Source: Sipunculus nudus (taxonomy: Eukaryota; Annelida; Sipuncula; Golfingiida; Sipunculidae). From it: a stretch of DNA of 64,000 nucleotides. Location of the stretch: the NCBI GenBank assembly GCA_026874595.1, contig CM049319.1, forward strand, positions 52,586,917 through 52,650,916, read 5' to 3'. A program made the position numbers and the translations under genes. Shown here one piece after another: positions 9,988 to 22,995 of this stretch (its first letter is position 1; every line of letters begins with the position of its first letter). The notes under the pieces were generated by a model that was not told the origin of the DNA, ran no database searches, and saw only the letters and a list, made by a program, of their open reading frames with translations.

Positions 9988-12605
9988 GTTTTTAGCTCAG
10001 CTGACTATAAGTCATCTGAGCTATAGTCGTGGTCCTTTCTCTGTCGTCCGTCCGTCCGTCCGTCCGTCTGTCTGTCCGTCCGTCCGTCCGTAGATGTGGC
10101 ACGTTTTGAAACCGTAAGACCTAGGAATCCAAAATTCGGCATAATGTAAGTGTCCCCAAGATCTCCTACCAAGCCGAAAACTGGGTCTTTGCGACTTCGT
10201 TTCTTCGAGAAATTAAGGAAAAACCTCAATTTTTTATTAAAAACCTATTTTCACACTTCAGGACTGCATAATATCAAAACCACTCATCTGTTTTTCCTCA
10301 TATTTACCATTAATATTACTCTATATAGTTTCTATGTACATGCCAGAAATTATGTCTGTATTATTTAATTTAAAAAAGTTATTGGCCCAAACATAATGCA
10401 TTTTGTAAAAAATCAGGAAAGATATTTGATCACTTAACACAAAACATGTTAAAGCTATGGACTTTTTTCCAGTAATATAACTTCAATAAATAAAAATTAA
10501 ATTGTATCCCCAAAATTAGATCAAAATCTTTTAAATTTTTTAAAAATATTAACAAAAATAAAAAATTGGTACCTTAAATTTTGCCCAACTTTGACCATGG
10601 CACGTTTTTTTCCTGTAAATACTGTGGATTTAGTTTTCACAGCATGTTTTTGTTAGCATTTTGCCTGTTAACACCAAAAATTTGAAACCAGTTGATCTAA
10701 AGCTGTAGATTTTATTCAAGTTTTCAAGCACCATGTAACATATTGTTTACATCAAGCTAGTGTCATGCAGTTTGCAAGAGCCCAGCTCTCAGTTCCTAAA
10801 ATTTGGCATACAATTAGTTGTCTCAAAAATCCCCTACCATGCCAAGAATTTGGTCACTAGGACTTAATACCTTCGAGATATTAACGAAAATCTTCATTTT
10901 TCCATTAAAAACCCATTGTTACACTTCAAGACTGCCTAATATCAAAACCACTGATCTGACTTTAATCATATATAATATACATATTTTTCTATACATTCTC
11001 TATGCAAATGCCAGAAATGAAGTCAGTATTGCCTAATTGTTTTAAGTTATGGGCCAAAACATAATGCACTTTGTAAAAAATCAAGAAATACATTTACTCC
11101 CTTAACAAGAGATTTTTTGTCAGGGATGTAACATTATTTAATCAAGATTCAATTGAATACCCAAAATTAGTTCTGAATTTTTCAAATTTTATAAGTTATT
11201 AGTATATATATAAAATTTTTACCTTAAATTTTGCCCAACTTTGACCATGGCACGTTTGTTTCCTGTGAGCACTGTTGATATGATTTTCATATCATGCACA
11301 CATAAAGATTTCAGCTTTTTAGTTTAGAAAGCTGAAAGAAATTGGCCAAAAAATGTAGCTTTTATTAATGTTTTTATGAGACCATGTCAGACCTTGGCTC
11401 GCTCTAGCCCCTCTTGAGTCACCTGTATGTTGACCTTGTTGAACTTTCAGCAAATTATGCATGCTTGAGGCGAGGCATAAACTAGGGCAGCCAGGCAGCT
11501 TATGGCCAGCCACAGTTGATCCGGGTGTCCAACCCAACTCATCTAGTAGTTTTAACCAACAAAATCACAATTTACAATAAATTAATAAATTTTTATTGAT
11601 TTTTAATAACAAATTAAAGAAAAATAGAAAAGGAATTCGTTAGTTGATAATAACAGGAAATTAACTTTTTTTACTGATGATATAAGAATCTTGTATCGAT
11701 AGATAGAATGTCACGTATTCCAAATAACACCATGCAGTCACCTATGGTATTTTTAAGTTCAATTTTAATGATAAAAAAGTAAATAATATTATTCATTACT
11801 AATCATTAGGGATCATATGAAGAAAATTAATGATAGACAGAGATGCAGTTGATAATATTAATCTAGATTCCTACTGTGTCTAGTGTGTACATTGATGTGA
11901 AATTAGTCCAAAATGAATATATTACATTTATTTTTTTAATATAAATAAAAGCCATAAAACCAGGTACTTATGATCATTATTTAAATGTGTGAATTTTGTA
12001 TATTCTGGATTATCAACATCATTGTTTGGTGAAAACTGAATAAATACCAGACATGGTGCGAATACTTTGCAACTGTATTTAAATACAAATATGAATATGT
12101 ACTCCATGATAAAATTTCTTTCATAAGAATGGGAATTCAGGTAAAAATGAAAATATATGAATATCAGTGCAAATACTTTCAAAATGTATTCATGAATGCA
12201 TTCATGAATATATTCTTTAATATTATTTTAATAATCACTTCAGTTATATTTTAATTTAAAAAATCATACGATTCTCTTATTATTTTAAATAAAAATTATA
12301 TTTGGGACAATATTTGTAATTTTTTTTAATAAATAGTTAAACTCTTATATTATATGTTCTGCTTATAAGTTATATGGCCAAGTCAAAATCTGTGTGACAA
12401 TAGCACTCCATTTGTTAATAAAATAAATGAAATCAATCCTCTTCCCTGTCTCCAAAGGTACTATAAAAATCATACCTAAGCTAAACAACAACAAATCATA
12501 ATACAGCTTATTTTTTTACCACATAAAACCAGCATGTGCCTCATTTCTAAATCATATTTTTTAATCATATATAACAGCTGAGCGCCGTGACCCATAGGTC
12601 CCTTG
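9988..12605 (+). mobile_element. Family 1 Helentron-like (DINE-1 type) element, copy 1
   Basis: The 5' end is a T-run then a long hairpin (9993-10023, arms TAGCTCAG and CTGAGCTA), followed by a (GTCC/GTCT)n tract (10042-10093). The 3' end has CAGCTGAGC (reverse complement of the 5' GCTCAGCTG), the palindrome-like GACCCATAGGTC, then CTTG and a T-run. It is about 2.6 kb, with no coding frame of substance. Copy 3 (22996-25605) is closely similar over most of its length. It stops 43 bp before a TTC17 exon. Confidence 0.72.
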
Positions 12606-12648
12606 TTTTTTTGGTAATTTTTTTTGAGGATTTGTATTTTCTTTCCAG

Positions 12649-12729
12649 AATCTTAGGAATGTAAAAGGAACTGGAAAACCAGAAAGTGTACTGGAGGTTG
12701 GAGCCAGAATTGCTAGAGCAATGAAACAA
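12649..12729 (+). CDS. TTC17: TTC17 orthologue, internal exon (27 codons)
   Basis: The exon encodes NLRNVKGTGKPESVLEVGAR and seven further residues ending in AMKQ. It is bounded by TTTCCAG and by GTGAGT, phase 0 at both ends. It resembles the segment just before the C-terminal TPR block of TTC17, a tetratricopeptide protein reported to act with CATIP in actin organisation and ciliogenesis. The next exon (14133) continues in phase. The 5' splice site follows CAA instead of CAG, and downstream intron repeats hold copies of this same exon end and splice site. Identification rests on recalled family resemblance plus the phase match, not on a search. Confidence 0.72.
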
Positions 12730-13795
12730 GTGAGTACATCAGAAGTACATTTGGTTAGAGCAGTTGACATAACTAGAGCAGTGGAACAAGTATCAGAAGT
12801 ACAGCTAGCTGGAGTAGTGAAACAAGTGACTTCCTCAGTTGGTTTGAGCAATATACATAGCTGTAAAAACAAATATCAGAAATACAGGTGACTTAAGCAA
12901 TGAAATAAACGAATATCAGAAAAACAGTTGGTTAGTGCAGTGTACATAACTATTGCAATGAAACAAGTGTCAAAAGCACTCATAGCTAATGCAATTTAAT
13001 CAGAAGTACATTTAGTTAAAACAATGTAAATAAGTAAAGCAGTGAAACAAGTATTGTATTGCAATTAGCATGGGGGATTTACATATAAAAGCAGTCAAAC
13101 AAGTATAATAAAGTACAGCTAACTAGAGCAATGAAAGTATTGTACATAAGTGGAGCAATAAAACAAGTGAGTACATCAGAAGTACAGTTGATTTGAGCAA
13201 TATATACAACTAGAGCAGTAAAACAAGTATCAGAAGTAGAGTTATTTACTAGCAGTGTATATAACTCAAGCAATGAAGTGTCAAAAGTACTCCTAGCTAA
13301 AGCAATGTTCATTAGTGGAGCAGTAAAACAAGTATCAGAAGTACAGTTAGATACAAGCAGTGTATATAACTAGAGCAACAGTTAGTTATGAGCAGTGAAT
13401 ATTACTGGAGCAATGAAACAAGTGTCAAAAGTACTCTTAGCTAAAGCAATGTTCATTACTAGAGCAGTAAAACAAGTATCAGAAGTACAGTTATACACAA
13501 GCAGTGTATATAACTCGAGCAACAGTTAGTTATGAGCAGTGTATATAACTAGAGCAATGAAACAAGTGTAAAAAGTACTCTTAGCTAATGGAATGTACAT
13601 AACTAGAGCAGTAAAACAAGTATCACAAGTACAGCTAGCTAGAGCAATGAAACAAGTGAATTCATCAGAAGTACAGTTGGTTAGAGGAATATACATAGCT
13701 AGAGCAGTAATACAAGTATCAGAAGTACAGCTATCTAGAGCAATGAGACAAGTGAGTAGCAGAAGTAGCTGGTTAGAGCAGTGTACATAACTTGA
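12712..13795 (+). repeat. Minisatellite built from the TTC17 exon 3' end and 5' splice site
   Basis: Degenerate tandem units contain AGAGCAATGAAACAAGT, TCAGAAGTACAG and TTAGAGCAGTGTACATAACT. The first unit overlaps the exon at 12649-12729 and its GTGAGTAC splice site. Later units keep AAACAAGTGAGTACATCAG (about 13160) or AGACAAGTGAGTAGCAG (about 13746). About 1.1 kb in all, it fills most of the following intron. Confidence 0.75.
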
Positions 13796-14132
13796 ATGTT
13801 TGAATTGTTCAGTGAGCATTTCCCAGTACACTAATACACTGGCTTGCCTGTCTAATATTAGATATATGTTGATCCTAACATTTAATAAATGAATAAATGT
13901 CTGTCAGAAAGTTTAAACTTTGATAAAAAGTAAACTTAAGTTGACTTGTATTTGTTTATTCTATTTGTATCATCATATGGGTAAATAAGAAATGAAAAAT
14001 AGAAGTACATGCCAAACATATATGTGTATACATTATCATTAATTCAGCAATTCACATAATATGGATTGAAGCTGAAACCTGTATGTAGAGTTATAAAATC
14101 TTGTACATGACAAGTACTTGCATGACTTACAG

Positions 14133-14252
14133 AGCTCTCGTTGCTGGGTGTTGGCAAGCCTGGCCACTCTGTTCTGGCGAGTACAGGGTAATGCAGTAGA
14201 GGGCGCCAGGTGTATCCGCCTTCACTACGCCTTCGCTCCTCCTCACATGAAG
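14133..14252 (+). CDS. TTC17: TTC17 orthologue, TPR exon (40 codons)
   Basis: The exon encodes SSRCWVLASLATLFWRVQGN, then 20 more residues ending in APPHMK, between a CTTACAG acceptor and a GTATGT donor, phase 0 at both ends. The pattern (W and L positions, then G-N-A-x-E, then C-x-R and A-P) is a TPR helix pair and matches my recollection of the TTC17 C-terminal region closely. The protein is thought to be a scaffold. It follows the exon at 12649 and precedes that at 16857 without a phase break. The intron upstream is the exon-derived minisatellite. Confidence 0.85.
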
Positions 14253-14738
14253 GTATGTACAATTCAGAGAGTGCAAAGTGTAAAGTTTGAGATCTGTCTC
14301 AATACAGTGAAAACCCAAAACTCCTCCAGAGACAACACCAAGTGAAATGTCAGTCTTGGAGAAGACCAAATGTTTTTACTACTTAAATAACCTCTCTGGG
14401 GTAGACCCTCTAATCAGGACAACAGACTCTTTATGTGCACCCAGCCCTGCTATGTCAGTTTGACATACGAATGACTGCCAGGACAAATATGTTGTTAGCA
14501 CAACTACCTATGGTACGCTTCTCGCCACTTCAAATGTTCTAAATATTTAGACAGGTAGCTATGACATTAACACAGAAGACATTTTCAATCAGTTAACCTT
14601 AAACTTTGTTAGCATTGACTTTAATTAAGATAGTTATCCATACAATTCATACTGTTGTGCAATTCAGGAAAGTGAAAGACTCAAGTTTGAGATTTGTTGC
14701 AATTGGATGTGTACACATTATTTTAATTTTCAGCTCAT

Positions 14739-16112
14739 TGTATCCGCCAAAACAGAGACACGAAACCCGGGATTATGTTCGGGTCACATGTGAACTGCTG
14801 CGCCCCGATTTTGTTTTGACCTCTGACCTTTCCTCTGCGCTCTGCATCCATTTGTGCGTCTGTTTCCACACATAAACCCACATATCTCGGGAACCGTTTG
14901 ACCGATCAGGAAAATTTTTTTGCACAAATGTAGCGCTTGAAGAGCTTTATAACATACACAAAAAATGGTGGCGCCACCTGCAACCATGTTTGCACAGTGT
15001 CCATCTGTTCGTCTGCCTTGGGTTAAAATCACTCATATCTCTGCAGTGACTTGACTAATTCACCTGAAATTCGGCATGCATATACATCCTGGATAGCTTT
15101 TCTGATTTTATGACAGGTGGCGCCACCTACATTCACATTTACGCTGCAGACATCCAAGCTCATATCTCGGGAACCGTTTGACCGATCAGGAAAATTTTTA
15201 TGCACAAATGTAGCCCTTGGAGAGCTTTATAACATACACAAAAAATGGTGGCGCCACCTGCAACCATGTTTGCACAGTGTCCATCTGTTCGTCTGATTTG
15301 GGTTAAAATCACTCATATCTCTGCAGTGACTTGACTAATTCACCTGAAATTCGGCATGCGTATACATCCTGGATAGCTTTTCTGATTTTATGACAGGTGG
15401 CGCCACCTACATTCACGTTTACGCTGCAGACATCCAAGCTCATATCTCGGGAACCGTTTGACCGATCAGGAAAATTTTTTTGCACAAATGTAGCCCTTGG
15501 AGAGCTTTATAACATACACAAAAATGGTGGCGCCACCTGCAACCATGTTTGCACAGTGTCCATCTGTTCGTCTGCCTTGGGTTAAAATCACTCATATCTC
15601 TGCAGTGACTTGACTAATTCACCTGAAATTCGGCATGCGTATACATCCTGGATAGCTTTTCTGATTTTATGACAGGTGGCGCCACCTACATTCACGTTTA
15701 CGCTGCAGACATCCAAGCTCATATCTCGGGAACCGTTTGACCAATTGGGCCAAAATTTTGCATGTGTATAGATCTCACATAGCTCTTTTTCATACGCAAA
15801 ACTGGTGGCGCCACCTGCAGCCATTTTTGCACAGCTCCTGTCTGTTTGTCTGCCATGGGATAAAATCACTCATATCTCGGCAGTGGTTTGACATATCTGC
15901 CTAAAATTTTGCAGGTTTATACATCCCCGACAGCTCTCTTGATTTTATGACAGGTGGCACCACCTGCATACACAATTTGGCTGCAGACATCCATGCTAAT
16001 ATGCAACACTTCACTCTATTTCCCTTTGCCACTCAATCCATGCCTCACTTCACCCGTTCCACTCTGATTTAGGCGGATACACGTAGTCGCTTGTCGACTA
16101 CCCGTATTCTAG
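14739..16112 (+). mobile_element. Family 2 Helentron-like element, copy 2b, with 280-bp tandem units
   Basis: The 5' end is TTGTATCCGCCAAAAC. The 3' end is GGCGGATACAC, a perfect hairpin GTAGTCGCTTGTCGACTAC (16083-16101), then CCGTATTCTAG followed by TT. The interior repeats three times at 280, 280 and 279 bp (CATATCTCGG at 14881, 15161, 15441, 15720). Each unit has two GGTGGCGCCACC palindromes. It sits in the TTC17 intron before the exon at 16857. Confidence 0.75.
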
Positions 16113-16856
16113 TTCAAACTAAGCTTTTGCAATGGGTTTTTATCCTCCTGTGTGGATCTGTTGCTACCTGCAATGTCCTAATTTAAATGCAAGTTTAATG
16201 GTTATTTTGAGATTGCCAAATAGCAGTCACATCACATTATTACCTTCTATTTGGCTTTGAAAAAGGATTGCAGGTGTCTTGCAGTGTTCAGTCCTGATTA
16301 TATGGTCGCTGTCATGTGCTGACTTTGTCATTGTTTGTGAATCATTCTGTCTCCATTCTTTAGATTAATTTTGCAAGATTATAAAATTTAAATTGCAAGA
16401 GTATGTTTACTTTTACCAAATAATAGGTTATATTTCATTCTGACTTTGTTCCCTGTATTATCCACCTATTATGACATTTTCCCATCTCCAGCAAAACAGG
16501 AAGGTGTCACCAACCATCAGAGCATAGAGCGCTGGTGAGCCAATGTTGTAACATTTAAATTTTGAACTGACAGTACACCAGCTGTCATCCTATGTACATA
16601 GGCCCATATGAGCAAAATATAAAAACACTGGCTCCAGGGCAGTCCTCACTGGGCTGGTTTGTGCTCTGTTTCCATTTCATGGAATCCGGAATATTGCTAT
16701 AATAAAATAATCTTATTGTCGTAAAAGTTCGCTGAAGCCTGGACAAAGTGGGAGCAAAATATGACCTCGTTTCATGAATTATTCATGTTTCATTGTTTAA
16801 GAATTATTCATTATAATGAATTATTCATGTTGGTAACACATGACCTTTTTTGTCAG

Positions 16857-17000
16857 GATCTTGCTTTGCTAAACTTGGTAAACATCTATCAGAACGGAGG
16901 TGACCTTGAGACTGCACTGGAGGTCGTAAACCGTGCTCGCAGCCTGAACACCCATCTTGTGGCACTACACTTCACTAGAGCTAACATATATGCTGCAATG
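16857..17000 (+). CDS. TTC17: TTC17 orthologue, TPR exon (48 codons)
   Basis: The exon encodes DLALLNLVNIYQNGGDLETA, then EVVNRARSLN and a second helix ending in ANIYAAM, between TTTTTTGTCAG and GTAAGA, phase 0 at both ends. LLNLVNIYQNGGDLETALEV is a classic TPR helix A/B start (L, N, G, A spacing). The next TPR begins at its end (FTRANIYAAM) and is completed by GRWSDAVNMY in the exon at 26057. That continuity across a 9-kb intron is good evidence for the splice. Confidence 0.88.
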
Positions 17001-18153
17001 GTAAGATAATTGTTTCCTGGTGTCCTGGGATTTCATTTGAAACTTGTAATTAAGAAACCCTTAAAGTATGCTACCTTTTCTGTAGAATTTATGTGATTTC
17101 TGGCCTATATGCATACATATTAATGAACTGTTGGTTAGTTCTCATAAGAAAAGTTCTTATTGTGCCTGTGTTAGATGTATGAGTAAAGCTGTTAGTAAAC
17201 ACAGTACACGACCAAGATTGACAAATAGAAAAAGTTTAAAGGTCCCTAGTTGCAAAACATCCTTTCCTTTAGACACCTCTGGTGCATCTGATGTGGAACC
17301 AAATGTCTAATTGAATGTGTTTTGATTATTTTGACATTCCCCCTAATGTCATAAAAACATGGATATAAACAAAACAGACAGCCTGTACAAGTTGGGATCG
17401 ATGCTTTTTGGCCTATTCTTATGTATGGTTCAAGGGATAATCTTATTTAAAAGACATCAGATGACAGAAAAGGCCTCTTTAAATGTACTGCCTATGACCG
17501 TTGACCTTAGATATATAACAAATATAGTCTTTCCGATCAAGAAACTTGCAGATTGACCCATTCTGATTTAACAGAGTCTCTTCAAAAGCATGGGATTTCT
17601 TCTCTTGGGACATCATAACATACGTTTATAATGATAAGAAATAGGCACCCTTCCCCCAGAGGGCGTTACTACATGAAACGTATATCTTCTGTTTTGGCCC
17701 TGTGGCCCGGACTTCTTGTCTCAACTGTCAAACTTCAAAAGTCAAAATTTGTTACATTTCAAGGATACACCTGTTTACATTTCACATGTGTATGATTACA
17801 AAATATTACTTATTCTGTTAAGTCTTACCACAAAAACATCCATGTTTATGTAATTTGCCTTGAAACAGTTCTTATCATACACACTTGAACGGACTACATT
17901 GTCCTCTTCACTACATTTATACCTACACTGCAGGTGTATTAAGGGGGAATGTGACACTTTACTGGCGCCCCCTACTGACGACACTGCAAACTATAAATAT
18001 ATCTGGTTTAATTATTTTGTCTTGAGGCTACATATTTTGCCGTTTGTGACTTTTGTTGTCATGAAACGTCATCGCTTCAGGACATCATTTGAGAAAAGTA
18101 ACTAGGGTGAACAATATTTATAGGAATGCTCAGTGTAACAGCTTTAATTAATA
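17001..18153 (+). other. TTC17 intron, no further gene seen
   Basis: This is the start of a 9,056-bp intron (17001-26056). A 65-codon frame at 17359-17556 shows no family resemblance and I treat it as chance. Confidence 0.5.
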
Positions 18154-21100
18154 TTTTTAGCTCAGCTGACTATAAGTCATCTGAGCTATAGTCGTGGTCC
18201 ATTGTCCGTCGTCCGTCCGTCTGTCCGTCCGTCCGTCCGTCCGTCCGTCCGTCCGTCCGTCCGTAGATGTGGCACGTTTTGAAACCGTAAGACCTAGGAA
18301 TCCAAAATTCGGCATAATGTTAGATGTCCCCAAGATCTCCTACCAAGCCGAAAACTGGGTCTTTGCGACTTCATTCCTTTGAGAAATTTAGGAAAAACCT
18401 CAATTTTTTATTAAAAACCCATTTTCACACTTCAGGACTGGCTTATATTGAAACCGCTCATCTGTTTTTCCTCATATTTACCATAAATATTTCTCTATAT
18501 AGTTCCTATGTACATGCCAGAAATAAGGTCTGTATTATATAATTTAAAAAAGTTATGGACCCAAACATAATGCATTTTGTAAAAAATCAGGAAAGATATT
18601 TGATCACTTAACACAGGACATATTAAAGCTATGGACTTTTTTTCCAGTAATATAACTTTATTTTATCAAAATTAAATTGTATACCCAAAATAAGATCAAA
18701 ATCTTTAAAAATTTTTTAAATATTAACAAAAATAAAAAATTGGTACCTTAAATTTTGCCCAACTTTGACCATGGCACGTTTTTTTCCTGTAAGTACTGTG
18801 GATCTAATTTTCACAGCATGTACATATAAGGATTTAATCTGTTAAAGTCTGAAATTTGAAAATAAAAGCTGCAAAATTAGGCTAGTTATTGAATTTTTTT
18901 GGAGGCTCTTGTTGTATTCCCTTACATTGTCAAGCAGTCCACTGTGGTCACTGTTGGTCATTCAGTGCAGCTCTCTATGCTCCCAAGATTGTTGGCATAA
19001 TGTTAGATGTCCCCAAGATCTCCTACCAAGCTGAAAACGGGGTCTTTGCGACTTTGTTCCTTTGAGAAATTAAGGAAAAACCTCAATTTTTTTATTAAAA
19101 ACCTATTTTCACATTTCAGGACAGCCTAACTACGCAACCACTCACCTGTTTTTTCTCATATTTACCATAAATATTCCTCTATATAGTTCCTATGTACATG
19201 TCAGAAATTAGGTCTGTATTATGTGATTTAAAAAAAGTTATGCGCTCAAACATAATGCATTTTGTAAAAAATCAGGAAAGATATTTGATCACTTAAAACA
19301 AAACATTTTAAAGCTTTGGACTTTTTTCCAGTAATATATCTTTAATTAATCAAAATTAAATTGTATACCCAAAATTAGATCAAAATCTGTTAAATTTAAA
19401 ATATTAGCAAAAATAAAAAATTGGTACCTTAAATTTTGCCTAAATTTGACCATGTCACATTTTTTTCTTATAAGTACATTTGATTTAATTTTCACAGCCA
19501 GTTTACATGTGGATTTAATCTGATGAACTTTGAATTTGAAAGTATAAGCTTAAAAATTAGTCTAGCTATTGAAGTTTTTTAGAAGCCTTAATGTATTTGT
19601 ATTTTCTAGCATCATGACCCTACTTTTGTTTACCTGGTAATCCAAAAATTGGCATAATGTTAGATGTAATTGTAAATATTCATATTCTTCCATACATTTC
19701 CTATGTACATACCAAAATTTCGGTCAGTATTGCATAATTTGTTGAAGTTACATAATGCACCTTGTAAAAAATCAGGATATATATTTACTCACTTAAAATA
19801 AGAATGGCTGAGACGTTTTATCAGGAATATAACATCATTTAATCAAGATTCAATTGTATACTGAAAATTAGATCTGAAAAATGAATTTTTTTTAAGTTAT
19901 TAGCATAAATATAAAATCAGTACCTTAGATTTTGCCCAACTTTGGCCACGGCACAATTTTTTCCTGTAAGTACTGTGGATGTTATTTTCACAGCATGTAC
20001 ACATAAGGATTTAATCTGTTAAAATCTGAATTTGAAAATAAAAGCTGCAAAATTAGGCTAGTTATTTAATGTGTTTGGAGGCTCTGGTTGTATTCCCTCA
20101 CATTGTCAAGCAGTCCACTGAGGTCACTGTAGGTCATTCAGTGCAACTCTCAATGCTCCCCAGGCTATTATGTAACCCCATCACTCAGGCAAGCCCTCTC
20201 TCTTGTTGAGCTTGACCAGGCTGCCAGCATAATACCACAGGGAGCCTTTCTCTCCCCCCCCCCCCCCACCCCCACCCCATTCTGTTGACAGATGTGTACT
20301 CTAAAAAAATGAATCTTATAATTTCACATTTTTTCAGCGATGAACAGTAACAACAGAGACCCCTCCCTGACCCACCGCTTCGATATTCAGGACTAATATA
20401 CAAGACAAAGCTTATAATTTTTATGTTAAAAAAATTCTTTTTGTTGAGACTTGGACAATTTTGATTTTTTTAAAGAAAAAAATTTTCAGGAATTTAATCC
20501 TAATATTCAAATATGGTAAAATATTAGGACCCAATGTAAGTGCTAACTGACAAGATTTAAGAAGATATAAATACTTGGTAGCATTTCATTCATATCTCTT
20601 AAAGTAGGCGGGGCCTGGGTGTGAATAACACTGTTAAACCTAGTTTTAAAATTAGGAATATTGGTCAAACTTTTTGGGATTAATTTTTAACTCATATAGC
20701 CATATATTTAACTTTTGAAAACTTAATTACCTTCACACATTATTTGTTTATAAAATGGAACTTTTATATGACACTTACCATAGGCCCATTTTTTCCCTTG
20801 GTGCATCACTAAATGGTTTCAGGCCAAAGGTTTCATTTATTACACAGTCCATATGCTTTAGCTCATGTCCATTATTCTATAATTTACAGAGGTTCATTTA
20901 AGCTGGGCCATTTTCTCTTAGCTTTTCAAATGGTTTGTGTAGTCACTTGCTTTGATTACAGATGCAGGGTCCCACTCCAGGTCACTGGAAGTCAGCTATG
21001 CCAGGGTTTCTGATTTGTTACAGTCACTGGGGGAGATCCCCTGCTGTGACAGGTGTACAGTTATTCTCATATCACCATCCCAACCAAACACCCCCCCCCC

Positions 21101-22093
21101 CCAAACCCAACCCACCAAGTGTTATGCAGTAATTGTTATTGTTTTTACTGTATCTCCTTAATTGTAATGCTGTTTCCACTCCAATATGCAAAGACTTTCC
21201 TTGAAAAAATAATTCATGGTGTAATCCAGAAGATGCAATGTTGTGTAATGTAGCATTTTTAAAGAAATCAATTTTCTTTTAAATGATTTTAACAAATATA
21301 ATTGAACCCATCAGTATGCTTAAATTATTATAAAATATGAAGCACATTATGGATAAATAAAGACACAATTAAAAATTGTGAAATCTAAATCAAGTATTAT
21401 TTTTAGATATTTATTGTTTTGCAGATTTAAAAGATATAAATTTGTGGTGAAAAATTAATAAACATTTGTATGCATGATGTGGTGTTATCTGACAAGATTA
21501 AGATTTATGATGATGCAATTGAGAATTATGAATCAACTTTTATATTCAGATATATATGTTAAATTGGAAATGTATAGAAATATAAACTTAAACTAGAAAA
21601 TAATTGATGTGATAAAAAAATGAGGATTTAATACAAACATTTGTTCATTATTTTCAGCAGAATTTGAGATCAGGCTTTGTTTGCCCTGTTTTATGTTGTT
21701 AATTAGCTATATTTCAACTGTATACATTTCATAAAAAAATACATATATATTTAATAATATATATTATTCCAAAAAATAGATTCAATTGAACAAATGTGTA
21801 AACTACTGAAATGTCAACAGTTAATAGAAAAACCAACTAATGATCATGGTAATAGTACAGATCATTTGTTCACAAACTGCTCACATGCTTTAGTTTCAAC
21901 ATTAGGAAACACATGGTCAGGTCACAGAATATTTTTTGCAACAATTTCTTGCTCATCAATACAAACCAATCATATAAACCAACCATAGCCTTTATTACCT
22001 CTTCCTCTTACACTTTATCTCCATTTGATATTATTTTAGATTTTTACCTTCAAAGTTAACGTCAGCTGAGCACAGTGACCCATAGGTCCCTTG
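18154..22093 (+). mobile_element. Family 1 Helentron-like element, copy 2 (long form)
   Basis: It has the same 5' hairpin (18158-18188) and a long (GTCC)n tract (18204-18263). The 3' end is CAGCTGAGC, then GACCCATAGGTC and CTTG then TTTT. It is about 3.9 kb because the interior holds repeated sub-blocks (a second start-like block near 19000) and homopolymer tracts (about 20257 and 21091). Its block around 20950-21060 recurs inverted near 60010-60120, so the element at 55972-61568 is a relative. It lies in the TTC17 intron. Confidence 0.68.
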
Positions 22094-22995
22094 TTTTACA
22101 TAGTACCAAATTTTTACATAGAAATTTTTAAACAGAATATCACCAGAAGAGGCTCAAATACAGGAATATACCGACGGCTATCTTGTCAACTGTCAGTTTT
22201 GACAGATGCAAGTTGATGACAGTAAAAGAGCATTAATATCACCATACGATTGTGAGTGACACTGATGGTGTAATTCTGAAGAGATAATAAGTATATTCCA
22301 ATAGTTTTTTAGTGCTGATATTTATATTTCTTTTTATATGGGCATCTTAAAAGCTGATCATATATTGTTGACGCCAGAAACCGTTTATGTGTGGACTTGC
22401 TCTCTGTCTCACAACCACCAGTGCCACCATGGGGGGATTTTCAAAACTAATAATGTCTAAAATTTCCATAATTTGGCTTAATATTTTAAAATTTAACCCA
22501 TTGACATACACATTTTTGTCTTTAGATAAGATTTATATTTAATTTTGCATGTTTATGTAGAATATTATGTTAATACATTGGTCAGTTTTCTAAAATATGT
22601 AACTTTTGTTTCCCCCTTAGTTAAAATAGCATATAAAAACCCACCACAAGTGTCCATTTTCAACTTCATATACTGCAAAAATAAGCAGATTGACTCCCAT
22701 ATTTTATTTCATAATTTTACAAAGTATGCCTTGTAGATATCATGTGCAAAATATCTAAGAAATTCAATTGGTAGTTTAAAGTGTCATGTTCCCCCTTAAG
22801 AAGCCCCAGTGCATAGTGAGGGTCGGATTTTGACTGCAAACAGCAGTCGTACTCTCGTGAGTCTGCACAGTATGAAGTGAATTCGCACAGGCCTGCCAAA
22901 TCACTCTTTTTTAAGGGGGATTTCCTGAAAATGACACTAATTACTCTTTTTCACTCTTTTTTTTTCAGCAGCATTCTTTTTTTTTTTTTTTCCTC
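22094..22995. other. Intron spacer with a weak TIR pair
   Basis: No exon is seen. CCCCCTTAA (about 22792-22800) and TTAAGGGGG (about 22911-22919) could bound a very short element; the support is weak. Confidence 0.3.

Noticed and set aside
22792-22919. Very short element bounded by CCCCCTTAA and TTAAGGGGG
   Set aside because: Nine-base ends with no duplication and no second copy seen; this could be chance.
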